64,000 nt of DNA from Paragorgia papillata (lineage: Eukaryota; Cnidaria; Anthozoa; Scleralcyonacea; Coralliidae). Every line of letters begins with the position of its first letter. Positions within the stretch are counted from its first letter, which is position 1. Under the pieces are notes generated by a model. It saw nothing but the letters and a program-made list of their open reading frames with translations. It was not told the DNA's origin and did no database searches. Positions 1 to 10,300 of this stretch are shown here, piece after piece. Both the position numbers and the translations under genes were made by a program. The stretch lies in assembly GCA_035771165.1 (NCBI GenBank), contig JAWNZC010000367.1, positions 1,026,001-1,090,000 on the forward strand, given 5' to 3'.

Positions 1-247
1 ATTAAAATGCAATAGTCAATTAGCCGTGACTTACTTTAATAATTCATGAAGAAACACAAAGGAAATCAGTACTATCCAGGGGCGGATTTAGGATTTTGAA
101 AACGTCAGTCAAAGTTGTGATCCACGGTTCTAGGGGGGTCCGGGGGCATTTGGACTTCTCCGCAACCAACCGGTGTGCGCCATGGCCTGTAAATAAGTTC
201 AGCCTTAATAATAAAATGGTCTTTTTGTTTGGTCTTTTTTTTTTCAG

Positions 248-328
248 GAGAGCGATGAAGATGAGGGAAGTGGAAGTCAGGATGAAGTCAATTTTGTGTC
301 ACACGTCCCTGTTCCCTCTCAAGAGGAG
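248..328 (+). CDS. ISY1: ISY1 exon a (acidic stretch and HVPVPSQ motif)
   Basis: An 81-bp, phase 0-0 exon of 27 codons between a long T-run plus CAG acceptor and the donor GTGCGT. It encodes the acidic linker and HVPVPSQEE. Confidence 0.88.
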
Positions 329-3300
329 GTGCGTAAACTAATAGCGAGTTTGAGCAAGACAACGAAGTACGAAGACGAGGACGTATTTTGCCCGCGATAG
401 ACTGGGGATAGCCGTCGTTGTCGTAGGTCTTCGTACGGCGGGAAATTTATATTAAGCTGTGTTTATTGCTGGTGGCGACGTACGAGGAAAATAAACATGA
501 GCAGAGCTGACTGCGAAAAGTTTCTTTTAGTGATGTTTGCTGAAGATGTTTTAGGGCCTGTTTATATGGAGCCGAGTTACCCGGCTAGCCGAGTTACTCG
601 GCAAATCGAGTTACCCGCCATGTATAGAAATTCAAAGCTATCCCGGCAGAGTGTTTATATGAGACAGGCGGGTAACTTGGCTAGCCGAGATCCCGGCAAA
701 ACAGCCGAGATCTCGGCATGCCGGGATGAAAATATTCCCATATAAACACTCTCTTGCCGGGTAACTCGGCTAGCCGAGTTGAATTCATCACAACAGCGCA
801 CGCGCCACTTATGAAGACAATCGGAAACTACTCATGGAATGTGAAACCATTATAATGAGTGGGCGGCTTTGCCGAGTAACTCGTCTCATATAAACACTCA
901 TCTTCTTTCAACTCGGCTTGCCGGGTAACTCGCCTATAGCCGGGTAACTCGGCTCCATATAAACAGACCCTTAAATGAGGAAGATGTTATGCTTCTTCAC
1001 AATCTCGTCCCCAGAGGCTCTCGTGCTGGCGGCGAAGGCTGTGGGTACGAGATTGGGCAGCTTGTCGCTTTTCGTCGCCAGCAATAACAAGATAAACCCA
1101 GTTGTTTTCAAGTTTGAATCTTTAATAAACCATACAAGTAATTAACGACCTTTATATTTAGGCTGCCTATGGTTCCATTGCTCAACATAAATTCGCAATT
1201 TAGATATCTTAATTCTTTTTGGATAATAACGCGCGCAATATTTTTGGCTAACTTTCATGAAATACGTGTCGTGTCGTTTGTTCCTTTTTTTCATTGTTAA
1301 CTTTTTTTCCTCAACAGGTCGAAGCTATGCTTGTGCAAAGAAAGAAAAGAGTAAGTTTTTCAAATCTTTCAGGTCTTTTACGGATTCTTAGAACTAATAG
1401 AAGTGTATTTTTGTGTAAACAAGACGCCTGCTTAGGCGTTCACTCGGGCTACTGATTTCTGCAACTGGCGTAGCGCCGTAGCCTTCGCACATCTAGAAAA
1501 CCTGCGGAACAGCGTGCGCATATTAATGCCCCGTTTACACGGTACCGGACGAACTCGAGACCCGTCTCCAATTCGTCTTATTTCGTCGTGTAAACAGGCG
1601 GAACCGTACTAATTTGAGACCGGTCTCGAATTCGTCTTATTTCGTCGTGTAAACAGGCGGAACCGTACTAATTTGAGACCGGTCTCGAATTCGTCTTATT
1701 TCGCCGTGTAAACAGGCGGAACCGTACTAATATGAGACAGGTTCCGAATTCGTCCGGTACCGTGTAAACGGGGTCTAAGTGTTTGTTAAAAAGTACAAAA
1801 CTCTCAGAAGCAATCATTAATCAATTTTGTAGAACCATAATCTGATTGTTGATTTTCGAGTATTAAATTCACGATAGTACATCTAGCACTCGACACAAAT
1901 CGAACGAGGTCTTCTCTATATATGGTCTTATATGAAGTACTTGGTTGCATGAAGCGATTTCTGGTGTAAACAACAAACCCCTTTCAGGGCCCAAAATAAC
2001 GTTTCATGTTACGCCGGTCATGGTGACTGGTCAGTTCCAATTGTGACCGGTCAAAGGCGATTTTTGACCGGTCAAATTTCACGACGCCCCCCTTCCCCCT
2101 AAAAAAACAAACAAAAAAAAAACAAACCCAAAAACCCCCAACAAAAAACCCCAAAAAAAACCCCAACACAGCACAGCACAACACAACACAGCACAACACA
2201 ACACAACACAACACAACACAACACAACACAACACAACACAACACAACACAACACAACACAACACAACAAAACAAAAAACATGTAAAGTATATTCTACGCT
2301 ATACATATAAGCTGGTACTGATATGAACGTTTGTCATAAAAAGGAAATGCATGCATAGTTCACTTCAATATATATCAGACATTATGAAACGGGTCTACAA
2401 CAACACAACAACAAGGGAAGTAATAAAATTAATTGCAAGTTATTATGACCTGTCAAAATGACCGGCGTTATACAAATTTGAACGGTCACATTAAAAATTT
2501 GGCCGGTCATTGACCGGTGACCGATCGTTATTTTGAGCCCTGCCCTTTAGCCGAATAATTAAACGGTCTTAATACTTTCAATGGATTGTTTTCACTCACG
2601 TGATTGTTGGTCCCATTGGGGTGGTGAAATAATACGAAATGTTTGAATATTAAAGAATAGAGCTAAATTCCCATAAGACAAGGGTGGTACACCAATATAG
2701 CCGCCATTTCATTGTTTTGGTACACTAATATGGCCGCCGTGACGTCAGATGAAAACGATCTATAGGACGATGGCAGGCAGCAGGCGGAGTAACTCTTTGC
2801 TCTTCACGGGCGGAGACGCAGTCTGAGTCAGCGATAGATCAGCGGTTTCACACACAAGAGCATTGAACTCTAAGTAAACTGGAACGCTAACTCCATAAGT
2901 CAGGCCCTATGAATGGATGAAGCCAAAAATCTTTAAATGTTAGTTTTTCTGAGTTTTGAGCTGAAATACTTAACGCTGAACGTTGGGCTTCGTTACAAAA
3001 TGGCAGTTGTTTTTATATTTTTTAATTATTTCCCTTTTAGCTAAAGTCTTGAAGTTTCTATACCAACTAGCATTTTTCAATAGCTTCAGTTTCATATATA
3101 GCCCAACGTTCAGCGTTAAGTATTTAAGTATTTTCAAAACTCAGAAAAACTACAACAAGTTTCTTAGTGTTATTTCCCGGCGAAATGTGGTCGAACATTT
3201 ACTACATTTTAAAAAGTTTAAAATAACGAAGAAACTTATACTATACATCAAATTGAAGCCAATGCTATTTGTAAAAACATACGTATAAAACATTTCAATC

Positions 3301-4029
3301 CGTTGTTTTGGAGTAATTTGTTATCGTCCCAAACAAAATATATGGCAGGATGAAAATTAAGTAACTTGAAGCACGGGAGCTACCTGCAAAGGGACTAGCA
3401 CTGGCTTCAGAATCCCCCCCCCCCGAGTTATCGTTCCAGTCTTAATATAGTTCAATGCACAAGAGTTGATCGAAGTGAAAACATATAATTCCAGAAGGAG
3501 AGTATACTTTGATTATAGTATCACCAAAACCCGGGTAAGGATTGTGTAAATCCGCTATTAGGTCTTGTTAGAGTATGAGTTTAGTGATAAACATGGTTAC
3601 TGATTAAGGTTACGATGTTTTGTGGGTTAGGTAATTATTGAATCGTCAGCATTCAAAACTAGTGTGACATTCCGTTTCGTAAAATAGAGAAGCCATACAG
3701 ATCGTCTACGTGTGTGTGTATTTATTTTGATCAACTCTTTTATGTGAATCTGCTGATCTGTCGCTGATTCATCCTCCCTCTCTGCTCGTAGAAGAATTAC
3801 TACCGATGGGAGGCATTTCTTTTCCGCGCCAAAACGGAATGGCGCGGCTACGCGGCCTAGATGTGGTTATCCAACAATGCAAGATGCGAGGTTTGAATGG
3901 TTTGATAGATCAAGTCGTGAATCTATGTTGATGGTTATTTACTTTATTATATAGGAACTGCTTGAGAAATATGCCAGCGAGACGTTGATGCAGCAAAGTC
4001 AAGATGCCAAGGCTCTGCTTGGACTATAG
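248..4029 (+). CDS. ISY1: ISY1 pre-mRNA-splicing factor, 3' part (last three coding exons)
   Basis: Three exons join in phase 0: 248-328, 1318-1350 and 3955-4029 (stop TAG 4027-4029). Each acceptor ends in CAG or TAG after a pyrimidine-rich stretch, and the donors read GTGCGT and GTAAGT. The joined C-terminus has an acidic stretch (ESDEDEGSG), then HVPVPSQEE, VEAMLVQRKKR and ELLEKYASETLMQQS, ending in ALLGL. This matches the conserved tail of ISY1 (HVPVPSQ, basic RRKK-like patch, LLEKYASETL, LLG terminus). ISY1 is a component of the NineTeen-associated catalytic spliceosome and acts in the nucleus. The N-terminal exons lie upstream of the window. Introns are 989 and 2,604 bp and contain MITEs. 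Identification rests on recognising the family tail; start and full length cannot be judged. Confidence 0.9.
553..972. mobile_element. MITE-like inverted-repeat element
   Basis: The ends are inverted: AGGGCCTGTTTATATGGAG at the left and its near complement (CTCCATATAAACAGACCCTT) at the right. The interior repeats GCCGAGTTACCCGG and CCCGGCTAGCC words in both orientations, so it can fold back on itself. It has no coding capacity and lies in the first ISY1 intron of the window. Confidence 0.7.
1318..1350 (+). CDS. ISY1: ISY1 exon b (basic microexon)
   Basis: A 33-bp microexon (11 codons, VEAMLVQRKKR) between a TTTTTTTCCTCAACAG acceptor and a GTAAGT donor. It is too short for ORF calling but fits the conserved ISY1 tail exactly between its neighbours. 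Confidence 0.88.
1416..1970. repeat. Dispersed repeat, copy 1 (interrupted by a MITE)
   Basis: The segment beginning ACAAGACGCCTGCTTAGGCG is homologous to 53683-53912. Both continue through TTTGTTAAAAAGTACAAAA and a stretch around GGTCTTATATGAA. Copy 1 is split by the element at 1528-1774, which copy 2 lacks. Confidence 0.65.
1528..1774. mobile_element. MITE with GCCCCGTTTACACGG ends and internal 65-bp tandem repeats
   Basis: Inverted ends read GCCCCGTTTACACGGTACCG and CGGTACCGTGTAAACGGGG. Inside, a unit of about 65 bp containing GAGACCGGTCTCGAATTCGTC and AACAGGCGGAACCGTACTAA is repeated three times with few changes. The homologous repeat at 53.7 kb is uninterrupted here, showing that this is an insertion. 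Confidence 0.75.
1985..2542. mobile_element. hAT-like nonautonomous element
   Basis: Inverted ends are CAGGGCCCAAAATAACG and CGTTATTTTGAGCCCTG, resembling hAT-superfamily ends (CAGGG...). Many copies of the palindrome TGACCGGTCA or close variants lie near both ends, like subterminal transposase-binding repeats of hAT elements. The centre is an (ACACA)n-type microsatellite. There is no transposase. Confidence 0.65.
2161..2268. repeat. ACACAACACA microsatellite
   Basis: About 100 bp of imperfect then perfect ACAACAC pentamers. It opens long artificial reading frames on the other strand (poly-CVVL) that are not genes. Confidence 0.9.
2579..2764. mobile_element. MITE, family with ATAGATCGTTTTCA ends, copy 1
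   Basis: The right end ATGAAAACGATCTATAG is inverted relative to the left TGGATTGTTTTCACTCACG. It is shared almost base for base with 17133-17300, including ATATGGCCGCCGTGACGTCA near the right end. Confidence 0.75.
2941..3152. mobile_element. Foldback MITE
   Basis: Long inverted arms: TAGTTTTTCTGAGTTTTGA and CTTAACGCTGAACGTTGGGC at the left, complemented at about 3101-3152. The central loop is AT-rich. Confidence 0.75.
3955..4029 (+). CDS. ISY1: ISY1 terminal coding exon
   Basis: A 24-codon exon plus TAG. It encodes ELLEKYASETLMQQS and the LLGL terminus typical of ISY1. The acceptor is TTATTATATAG. Confidence 0.9.
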   Translation, partial: ELLEKYASETLMQQSQDAKALLGL

Positions 4030-4140
4030 CTAAGGTACTTCTTAAACCGGCGACAACAACGCTATCTCTGTGGCAATTTGCCCTTTCGTTGAAGGGTCGT
4101 TGCCATCTTTTACCCTAGCCTGATTTATTAGACGGTATAG

Positions 4141-4317
4141 ACCTTATTCTAAAATGGCCGCCGAATTAAAATTCTTTAATATACATATAAATTAGCCCTT
4201 ATGAACTGGTTTTCATGTGGGAAATTCAAAATAATTTTTACTTTAAAACTAGGTCATAAGGGCTAATTTATATGTATATAAAATAATTCTAATTCGGCGG
4301 CCATTTTGGAATAAGGT
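4141..4317. mobile_element. Foldback MITE with GGCCGCC ends
   Basis: Inverted arms ACCTTATTCTAAAATGGCCG and CGGCCATTTTGGAATAAGGT; the inner arms (TTAGCCCTTATGA) also pair. It begins 111 bp after the ISY1 stop. Confidence 0.75.
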
Positions 4318-5527
4318 TTATGTTGTCGTTGCTTTTTTCTTCCCTACCCCGACTGATGAACTTCGCAGGATACCTTGTTCTGTCAGGTGTACAGTTTCAG
4401 CAATCAGAGCAAAGGCTTTAATTTTTAAGAACTGAGGTATATGCTTGGAATATGCGTAACTGGTAAGACACAGAAAGTCAGTTGCCTCCGTGCTTACAAA
4501 CATTGACTGTTAGCCAAAGCTTTTATTTGCCTATGAAAAAATATATAGATATGTTTTGTATGAAAGGACTCTTGTAAAATAATGAAGAATATTAATTTAC
4601 AGCTCTTTCATATTTCACGTTTTTGAGATATTGAAGTTTGTTTGATATGACTTATTGAATCAAAATGTCCATGTAATCGTTTTCATCCCGGCAGGCCGGG
4701 CTGGAAAAACTGTTGAACTCGCTTCGATACGCGTTTGTTTACTTGACTGTGTGAATAAATAATGCTGAAAGGAACTGAAATAGAACATCAAAACGTTGTT
4801 CGTGTGTTTCGTGATCATAGCGAAGACTTAATAAAATAATTAGTCTTCGTGAAGACGCTTTCGTGGGTTAGCTAAGACTCTAACAATCTTTTTATTAACG
4901 ATGGGCTTACAAAATAAATAATAGACTAATTAGTGCAAAACTGAAGTAACACGAACGTAACTTTGCCGTTATTTATTTGATAATTGCGAATTTCGGCCTG
5001 AAATCATCCACCTCAATTCAAAACTCATCCCGGCTTCCCGGCTAGCCCGGTCCATGTAATCACCTGGTCGGCCTCAACTCGGAGCATTTCGGTTTTTGTT
5101 TACATGAGGCCGGCCTTGAAACTATATAGGCTTGGTTTCGCTGTTACTGCTAGATTTGTGTCAATTGCCATACAGCTCGTGACCGCCGGAGAATCATTTT
5201 ATGTGGATTTGACACTAATCTCACTTATTGAGATTGGGAGGTGAAAGTGCTTCTGTCGCGGTCTAGCATGTGACCTGTGATCGGGCCGGCGTGAACTGAA
5301 TCTCATGTCGGACGGCTCATGAAAACGATCTATAGTAAAAACACTACAACTCCGACCCAAAATCAGTCCGGCCTGAGTTCGGTCAGGCCTCATGTAAACA
5401 CCCCCTGAGAAGCAAGATCAAACACAGGGAGCCCAACTACGACGCTTGATTTGTGTTTTGTTTGTGTATTTTTTCTTAGGATAATGTTTTGGGGTTTTTT
5501 AATATATAAGTTGAGTAGTTTACATTG
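4318..5527. other. Intergenic stretch, no gene seen
   Basis: Contains CCGG-rich words (CCCGGCTAGCCCGG around 5035, AGGCCGGCC around 5105) of the same style as the elements at 553 and 15591. Around 5385 there is an end-like CATGTAAACACCCCCTGAG. Probably a decayed MITE. No coding signal. Confidence 0.4.
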
Positions 5528-5861
5528 TACTAGCGATCGATCGATCGGCGAGGCGAACACACAGCGGTCGAGCGGCGAGCGGAGCGGCGAGCGGAGCGGC
5601 GAGCGGAGCGGCGAGCGGAGCGGCGAGCGGAGCGGCGAGCGGAGCGGCGAGCGGAGCGGCGAGCGGAGCGGCGAGCGGAGCGGCGAGCGGAGCGGCGAGC
5701 GGAGCGGCGAGCGGAGCGGCGAGCGGAGCGGCGAGCGGAGCGGCGAGCGGAGCGGCGAGCGGAGCGGCGAGCGGAGCGGCGCCCGGCTTCGCCGCTCGAA
5801 CGAGTTGCGTGGTCGGGTTGCTACGTGTTCGCCTCGCGGCTACGCCGCTCAATCGCTAGTA
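5528..5861. mobile_element. Inverted-repeat element carrying a 12-bp minisatellite
   Basis: Ends TACTAGCGAT and ATCGCTAGTA are inverted; GGCGAGGCGAACAC at the left is matched by GTGTTCGCCTCG at the right. Between them lies a perfect 12-bp array. Confidence 0.7.
5569..5783. repeat. 12-bp GC-rich minisatellite, about 17.5 units
   Basis: Unit GGAGCGGCGAGC, perfect across 5581-5760 (15 units) and extending on both sides. It reads as repeated Gly-Glu-Arg-Ser on one strand and Pro-Leu-Ala-Ala on the other; neither frame is a likely gene. Confidence 0.95.
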
Positions 5862-7225
5862 AAGAACAGCAAAACTCAACTTTTATTAAGCATTAATCGC
5901 GTTTAAATAAAACAATGCAATACGAGAAGCGCCGCCATAATAAAACAACCAAAACATTACCCGAAGAAAAGATACACAAACACACACAAATCAACCGTCT
6001 GCATGGCTCGCTGTGTATCAAACACTGCACTCTTTTATCGTGTTTCATCAGGGAACTCCAAACACTTGAAAACAAACCGTGTTTGATTTATTACATCAAC
6101 AATCACCCAGAAAGAACTTTGCATGTGCCAAATTGAAAGCAATTACTTTAATTGGGGGGGGGGGGGGGGGGGGGGGAGATAAATACAGTGCAATCCCTCG
6201 AATATTATAAATATAGATTATTTTCCCAATTTAGTTTGCTGAATAACTTTGATGTCTAAATTAAACTCGATTAGGTACAATAGTGCGGAACCTTTTGGGG
6301 ATTGTATTAGGTACATGTGAAATTTGGCATCTAAACTAGGCCTTGTATAGTGATGATTAGGCTTCACTAACAATTGGTACTGTACATGACGAAAAGAAAC
6401 TTCCATTGTGTGGTTGAGTAAATGTACAATACTTTGACTGAAAACCATGATGTTTCATGTGTAACCCATGGCAACTACTCGTTCAATGAGAAAGCTAGAA
6501 ATTTGATCTTGATATATAACAATACCTACCATTTATGATGTTCAATTTAATGTAAACAAAAATATTACATTTTTATAGATCTATAGTTATTTTTTTATGG
6601 TATACCCACATATTGTTTTGACAGTCAGAAGCATCGAATCCTAAAAACTCATTAGTACGGTATATCACACTTATATGTCATAACTTTACCTACTTTAAAT
6701 CAGTAGACTATATATAAAACTTGGTAATCCAGTATAAAGGCTATAATTTAGTTATAGTTGAGAAAATGCATTTAAAGTGATTTCTGAACAATTACTATTG
6801 AATTTGAACTTATATTGATACACGTGTATGGCATCAACTATTGCTCAATTTCACTCTATTATTTCATCTTGGTACCCACTCTAGACTACCTGTACATAGT
6901 TTTCATTTTATCACATAGGTCCTAAATTAATAAGTCAGTTAAATGCCATACACGGCTTACTGGTAGTTGAAAAAATACATTGATATAATAGTATTTGTAG
7001 TGTGTTCAATGATTTGAGCGCATGTTACGCAACCTGGAAATAATTTCCTAATAATCTATAAGCCGAAAACAAAGAAAATCAGCACGGAGACGGTAATTTG
7101 GATATCAATGTTTTGATGAAACGTATGTGCACACTTCTAAGTCTCTGGTGCATGACTTTCTGTGTTAATTTCCCATTTGTGCATGTATTCCTTAATATAC
7201 AGTACAGAGTACGCGTAATAGTAAT
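5862..7225. other. Intergenic region between ISY1 and the channel gene
   Basis: AT-rich with no convincing exon. Contains a run of 23 G at 6154-6176. The 3' untranslated region of the - strand channel gene should fall in the upper part of this interval. Confidence 0.4.
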
Positions 7226-7393
7226 TCAAGTTAATTCGATGTCTGAAGTCTTGGTCTTTTTATGGTCACGCGACTTTTGGGCCGCGACAGTGCACAACGA
7301 TATTAAGAGTTCTCCAAATTCTGCAACTGAGATAACTGAAATACCAATCCATAACCCAAGTTGACCACCAATATCACCAAGAAGATTGTCTAA
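7226..7393 (-). CDS. Channel exon 11: TM2, selectivity filter and C-terminus
   Basis: Acceptor TTATATATTTGCAG, phase 0. Encodes LDNLLGDIGGQLGLW then the filter G-I-S, the rest of TM2 and a short basic tail ending SDIELT with TGA at 7226-7228. The family norm is G-A/S-S; G-I-S keeps the outer Gly and Ser. Confidence 0.95.
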   Translation of the reverse strand, partial: LDNLLGDIGGQLGLWIGISVISVAEFGELLISLCTVAAQKSRDHKKTKTSDIELT

Positions 7394-10300
7394 CTGCAAA
7401 TATATAACAAAATGTCCCATTAACTCAACACTGTGTGTTGCATGAGGGCTTTCCCAAAAGTGAACAAAATCGTCAGGCATTAGTCAGAATAAAATACCAA
7501 AGAAGTCTTTTCTGAGTACTTGAGCTTGACGAACATGTACCAAACGCCCTACATTACACCAAGCTCGCAAACATACCATGCACTAAATATATATACACGT
7601 ACAACTTAACATAAGGCGGTGAACACTCGTCGGCCATATTTTCAGGTATGTAAGTCCGAAACTCGATTTTGTGGATGGTTTCTATTTTCAATTAAACTAC
7701 ATAACAAAAAAAAATAGTGATTCTCCATAACTATACCTCTTTTAGCGTTGATAAAAATTCTTAGGCGCTTATGTGTTTCTCTTTTTGTCTGATAATAAGT
7801 TTAGCTTATATAACAGTCCCCACCTTTTTATATAAGGGACTTTCGTTGAAAGGCATTTTAGTATACTTACGCCATATTGAGTTGATTGCACAATTTTCTG
7901 AAGATTTAATTCTTCGTAGAAAACTTTAACGCGAAGAAAGTTATTACTACAAAAAAAGATAGAAACAATGAGTTTAAGGTCTTCGTTAAGGTTTGCAGAC
8001 TCATTTCGGTAAACACTCTCGATTCCTCCGAATTTATGCTACAAAATAAAATAGATATCGTTAGAAAGCTATTAATTTGTAGACTACGATGTTTGTATTT
8101 GATTTTGCGATAAACAAGCCAATAATATATAGTTGCGAATTTTTTCAAGTAAAACAAGAGGGCTTCACTCGGGACGACGTAGACCCCGTTTACACGGTTC
8201 ACGATTTCGGAACCGGTCTCGAATTACACGCGTAAAAATCTCGCAAGTTGTTACAGTATTGTTCCCTGAACAATGCTGTAACAACTTGTTGACATATGTG
8301 AACAACATTGATAAATTAACAACATTGTTCATCATTGTTTCAACAAGTTGTTACAGCTTGATGAAACAACAACCATTGTTCACGCATGTTGTAACAACCG
8401 AAGAACGTGTTGATACATCAACCATGTTCACCATTGTTGTAACATTGTTGTTCATCGTTGTTATTTCGTCATGCTGTTACAACATGTTGTATCATGTGCG
8501 AACAACGGTGTTGGCTATAAAAATGTGCTGTTGGAATGACTGTTGATTTATCTGTGAACAAGTTGTTCGAACCATAAGTGAACAACTTGTTGACAACTTG
8601 TTCACGGCGAGCAGCACAACGTTGTTCACGCCTGTTGACAACCGTGAACAAGTTGTGCGTTTTTACGCGTGTAGTACGGTTCCGCCTGTTTACGCGACGA
8701 AATAGGACGAATTCGAGACCGGTCTCGAATTCGTCCGGTACCGTGTAAACGTCGCCTTAAGGGTGTTCGGACGTATTTCGTTGCTAGGCAACCGGTTGCT
8801 AAGGACATTACTTCCGGTCGGGGAGATCTTTTCACAAAAACATATTTTTGTACTTATACACTATGCTTATACACTGCAAAAAGGTATAAAATGATAACAA
8901 AAAAAAACGAGAAAGCGGAGCAAGTTTGTGAGAAAAAGTACCAAAACAAAAGAAAACTATTCCTTTGCTGTAGAATGTCCTGGCAAAAACACTGGGAGAG
9001 TTGAAGAACTTCGGTACACAGACGGCGATAGATGGAAAAAATAAACGAAGGACGTCGTCACGTCGAGATATTTGGATTGAATGCTGGAATTTAGAAATCG
9101 GCAGAGCTGATGAACCATAAATCAAACATTCCGAAGACAGTGGACATCAATTTTTAACTTCGTATGTAGAACAAGACGACTTTTCGAGCATTCTTGGCTT
9201 GGAACCACGGCTGAACTCGCAATTTAGCTGGCAAGCTCCGATCAGGCAGGAGGCAGGAGGAGGGCTCGCGCCTGATTCTTTCAGGCTAGATTGAGTGGCA
9301 TTGAGTCGCAAAAACATGAGCTCACAAAGATTCCTATAATTTCCGCGAGTATTTATCGAATCGTTACTTTTCTTTCGTTTATACCTAGGGAAAACGTGTC
9401 TCCCAAAAAGTACGCATGGATTTTATGAATAAATCAAAAATGACAAAGATATTCTAGTTTTTGTTAAAAATACCCCTTAAAATTTCATTAAAACGGCCAT
9501 AAAGTCATTAAGATTTGCTCAATTGAGAAACGCATGCGTAATTTTTTGCACATAACAATTCTGGTTCTAGTGAAACTTCTTTAGTGAGCAAAACTTTTAA
9601 ATTGGCGGAAATTATAGGTTTTTTCTTATCTCAATGACGTCACAATGACGTCACTGTATGACGTCATCAAACGAAAGAACTTTATTCATATATACTACGT
9701 GCAGAATATCTAGCATTTCTAGCATGGGGATCAAATTTGCAAAGCTCTAGAAGCTCTGTGGTCAAATCAAGTTTTCCCTAGCAACGGGTCAAAATAAATA
9801 TGTCTGAACACCCTTAAGAACAAAGCGTTTTATTTTGTTTAAAATCTTTTCTGCAGTTTAATTCTGAGATAAACGGTATCAGCGTTTTTTTTATTTATTG
9901 CCTGGTTTCGTTTTTGACTTATTTTGTCCGAATGTTGGTCGAAAACAGCATTTTCAATTTTGGTCGTCAATAAAATCAGCAAAACTCGGCATATCAAAGA
10001 ACGCTGACACCGTTTTGAATTAAACTGCAAAAAAAAGCTTTTGAACAAAATAAGACGCTTTTTATACTTGAGTCGCTCCGAGTGAAGCTCTCTGGTTTTA
10101 ATTTAAAAATTCACAACTATTATTGGTTTGTGTTTGTCGCAAAATCAAAGACACCATTTTATTCTACAAATTAATAGCTTTCTAACAATATCTATTTTAT
10201 TTTTGACGAATTGAGAGAGAGCGCTTTACCGAAATAACCTTGCAAACCTTAACGAAGAGTCGAAGACCTTAAGATAATGTATTGAATAGATTTTTGACAA

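Larger units (their letters stand above)
7974..10272. mobile_element. Nested inverted-repeat element A in channel intron 10
   Basis: Outer arms of about 200 bp are inverted: TTAAGGTCTTCG, TTAAGGTTTGCA, ATAGATATCGTTAGAAAGC and GCTTCACTCGG at 7974-8175 are complemented at about 10080-10272. Termini read TTAAGG...CCTTAA. It contains elements B, C and D and the foldback at 9829-10066. Confidence 0.8.

Noticed and set aside
1984..2306. Reading frames of 60-96 codons rich in Cys-Val-Val-Leu
   Set aside because: They are translations of the ACACA microsatellite; no gene features.
5451..5906. Repeated Gly-Glu-Arg-Ser frame of 151 codons and a Pro-Leu-Ala frame on the other strand
   Set aside because: Both are readings of the 12-bp minisatellite, open only because the unit lacks stops.
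7543..7600. Possible channel exon between exons 10 and 11 (frame after TATATATTTAG)
   Set aside because: The translated text does not fit the family, recurs as a dispersed repeat (23381, 50228), and exons 10 and 11 already join in phase.
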